DNA from: JASLPR01 sp964496475
GTDB taxonomy: Bacteria > Chloroflexota > UBA11872 > VXNJ01
Direction: 5' to 3'
Length of the DNA: 6,305 bases
Assembly: GCA_964496475.1 (NCBI GenBank)
Contig: CAZBZS010000077.1
Location: 1-6,305 of the forward strand
Positions 6,277-6,305 of this stretch are shown here, piece after piece; position 1 is the first letter of the stretch, and every line of letters starts with the position of its first letter. The position numbers and the translations under genes were made by a program. A model generated the notes under the pieces. That model did no database searches and was not told where the DNA came from. It saw only the letters and a list, made by a program, of their open reading frames with translations.

Positions 6277-6305
6277 CGCCCCACCCTCCCAAAACCCAAT
6301 CTTTT

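Overview
The window comes from a bacterial genome, probably an uncultured environmental lineage. Most genes are GC-rich with a strong preference for C-ending codons. The mix of families (short-chain dehydrogenases, an aldo/keto reductase, a Rieske protein, a sulfatase) fits Latescibacteria-, Poribacteria- or Planctomycetes-like groups, but the sequence does not settle the taxon. There are no RNA genes, CRISPR arrays or transposases.

Layout: (1) 2-742 (+) is an SDR oxidoreductase missing only its first few residues at the window edge. It is less GC-rich and more mixed in codon use than most of the window. (2) 917-1864 (+) is a complete aldo/keto reductase with all four catalytic residues, preceded by a plausible promoter. 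(3) 1865-2057 is a gap holding one copy of a 25-bp direct repeat and a perfect 7-1-7 inverted repeat. (4) 2058-3800 (+) encodes a 580-residue protein: an N-terminal Rieske [2Fe-2S] domain fused to about 470 residues I cannot assign. (5) 3801-3944 holds what looks like the leftover last codons of a second aldo/keto reductase and the second repeat copy. (6) 3945-4622 (-) is a carbonyl-reductase-like SDR whose key catalytic residues are substituted. (7) 4858-6276 (+) is a choline-sulfatase-like sulfatase, complete in one reading frame except for an internal TAG.

The genes do not form an obvious single operon. Gaps are 144-235 bp and one gene runs the opposite way. All are redox enzymes or a sulfate-ester hydrolase, which suggests catabolism of small organic or sulfated compounds, but no shared substrate is visible. 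No Rieske reductase partner and no formylglycine-generating enzyme lie in the window.

The most notable points are the Rieske fusion protein, the fact that it sits between two copies of an aldo/keto reductase 3' end plus an identical 25-bp flank (suggesting insertion or replacement), the amber codon in the sulfatase at a position where BetC-type sulfatases have Tyr, and the minus-strand SDR that has lost the YxxxK lysine.
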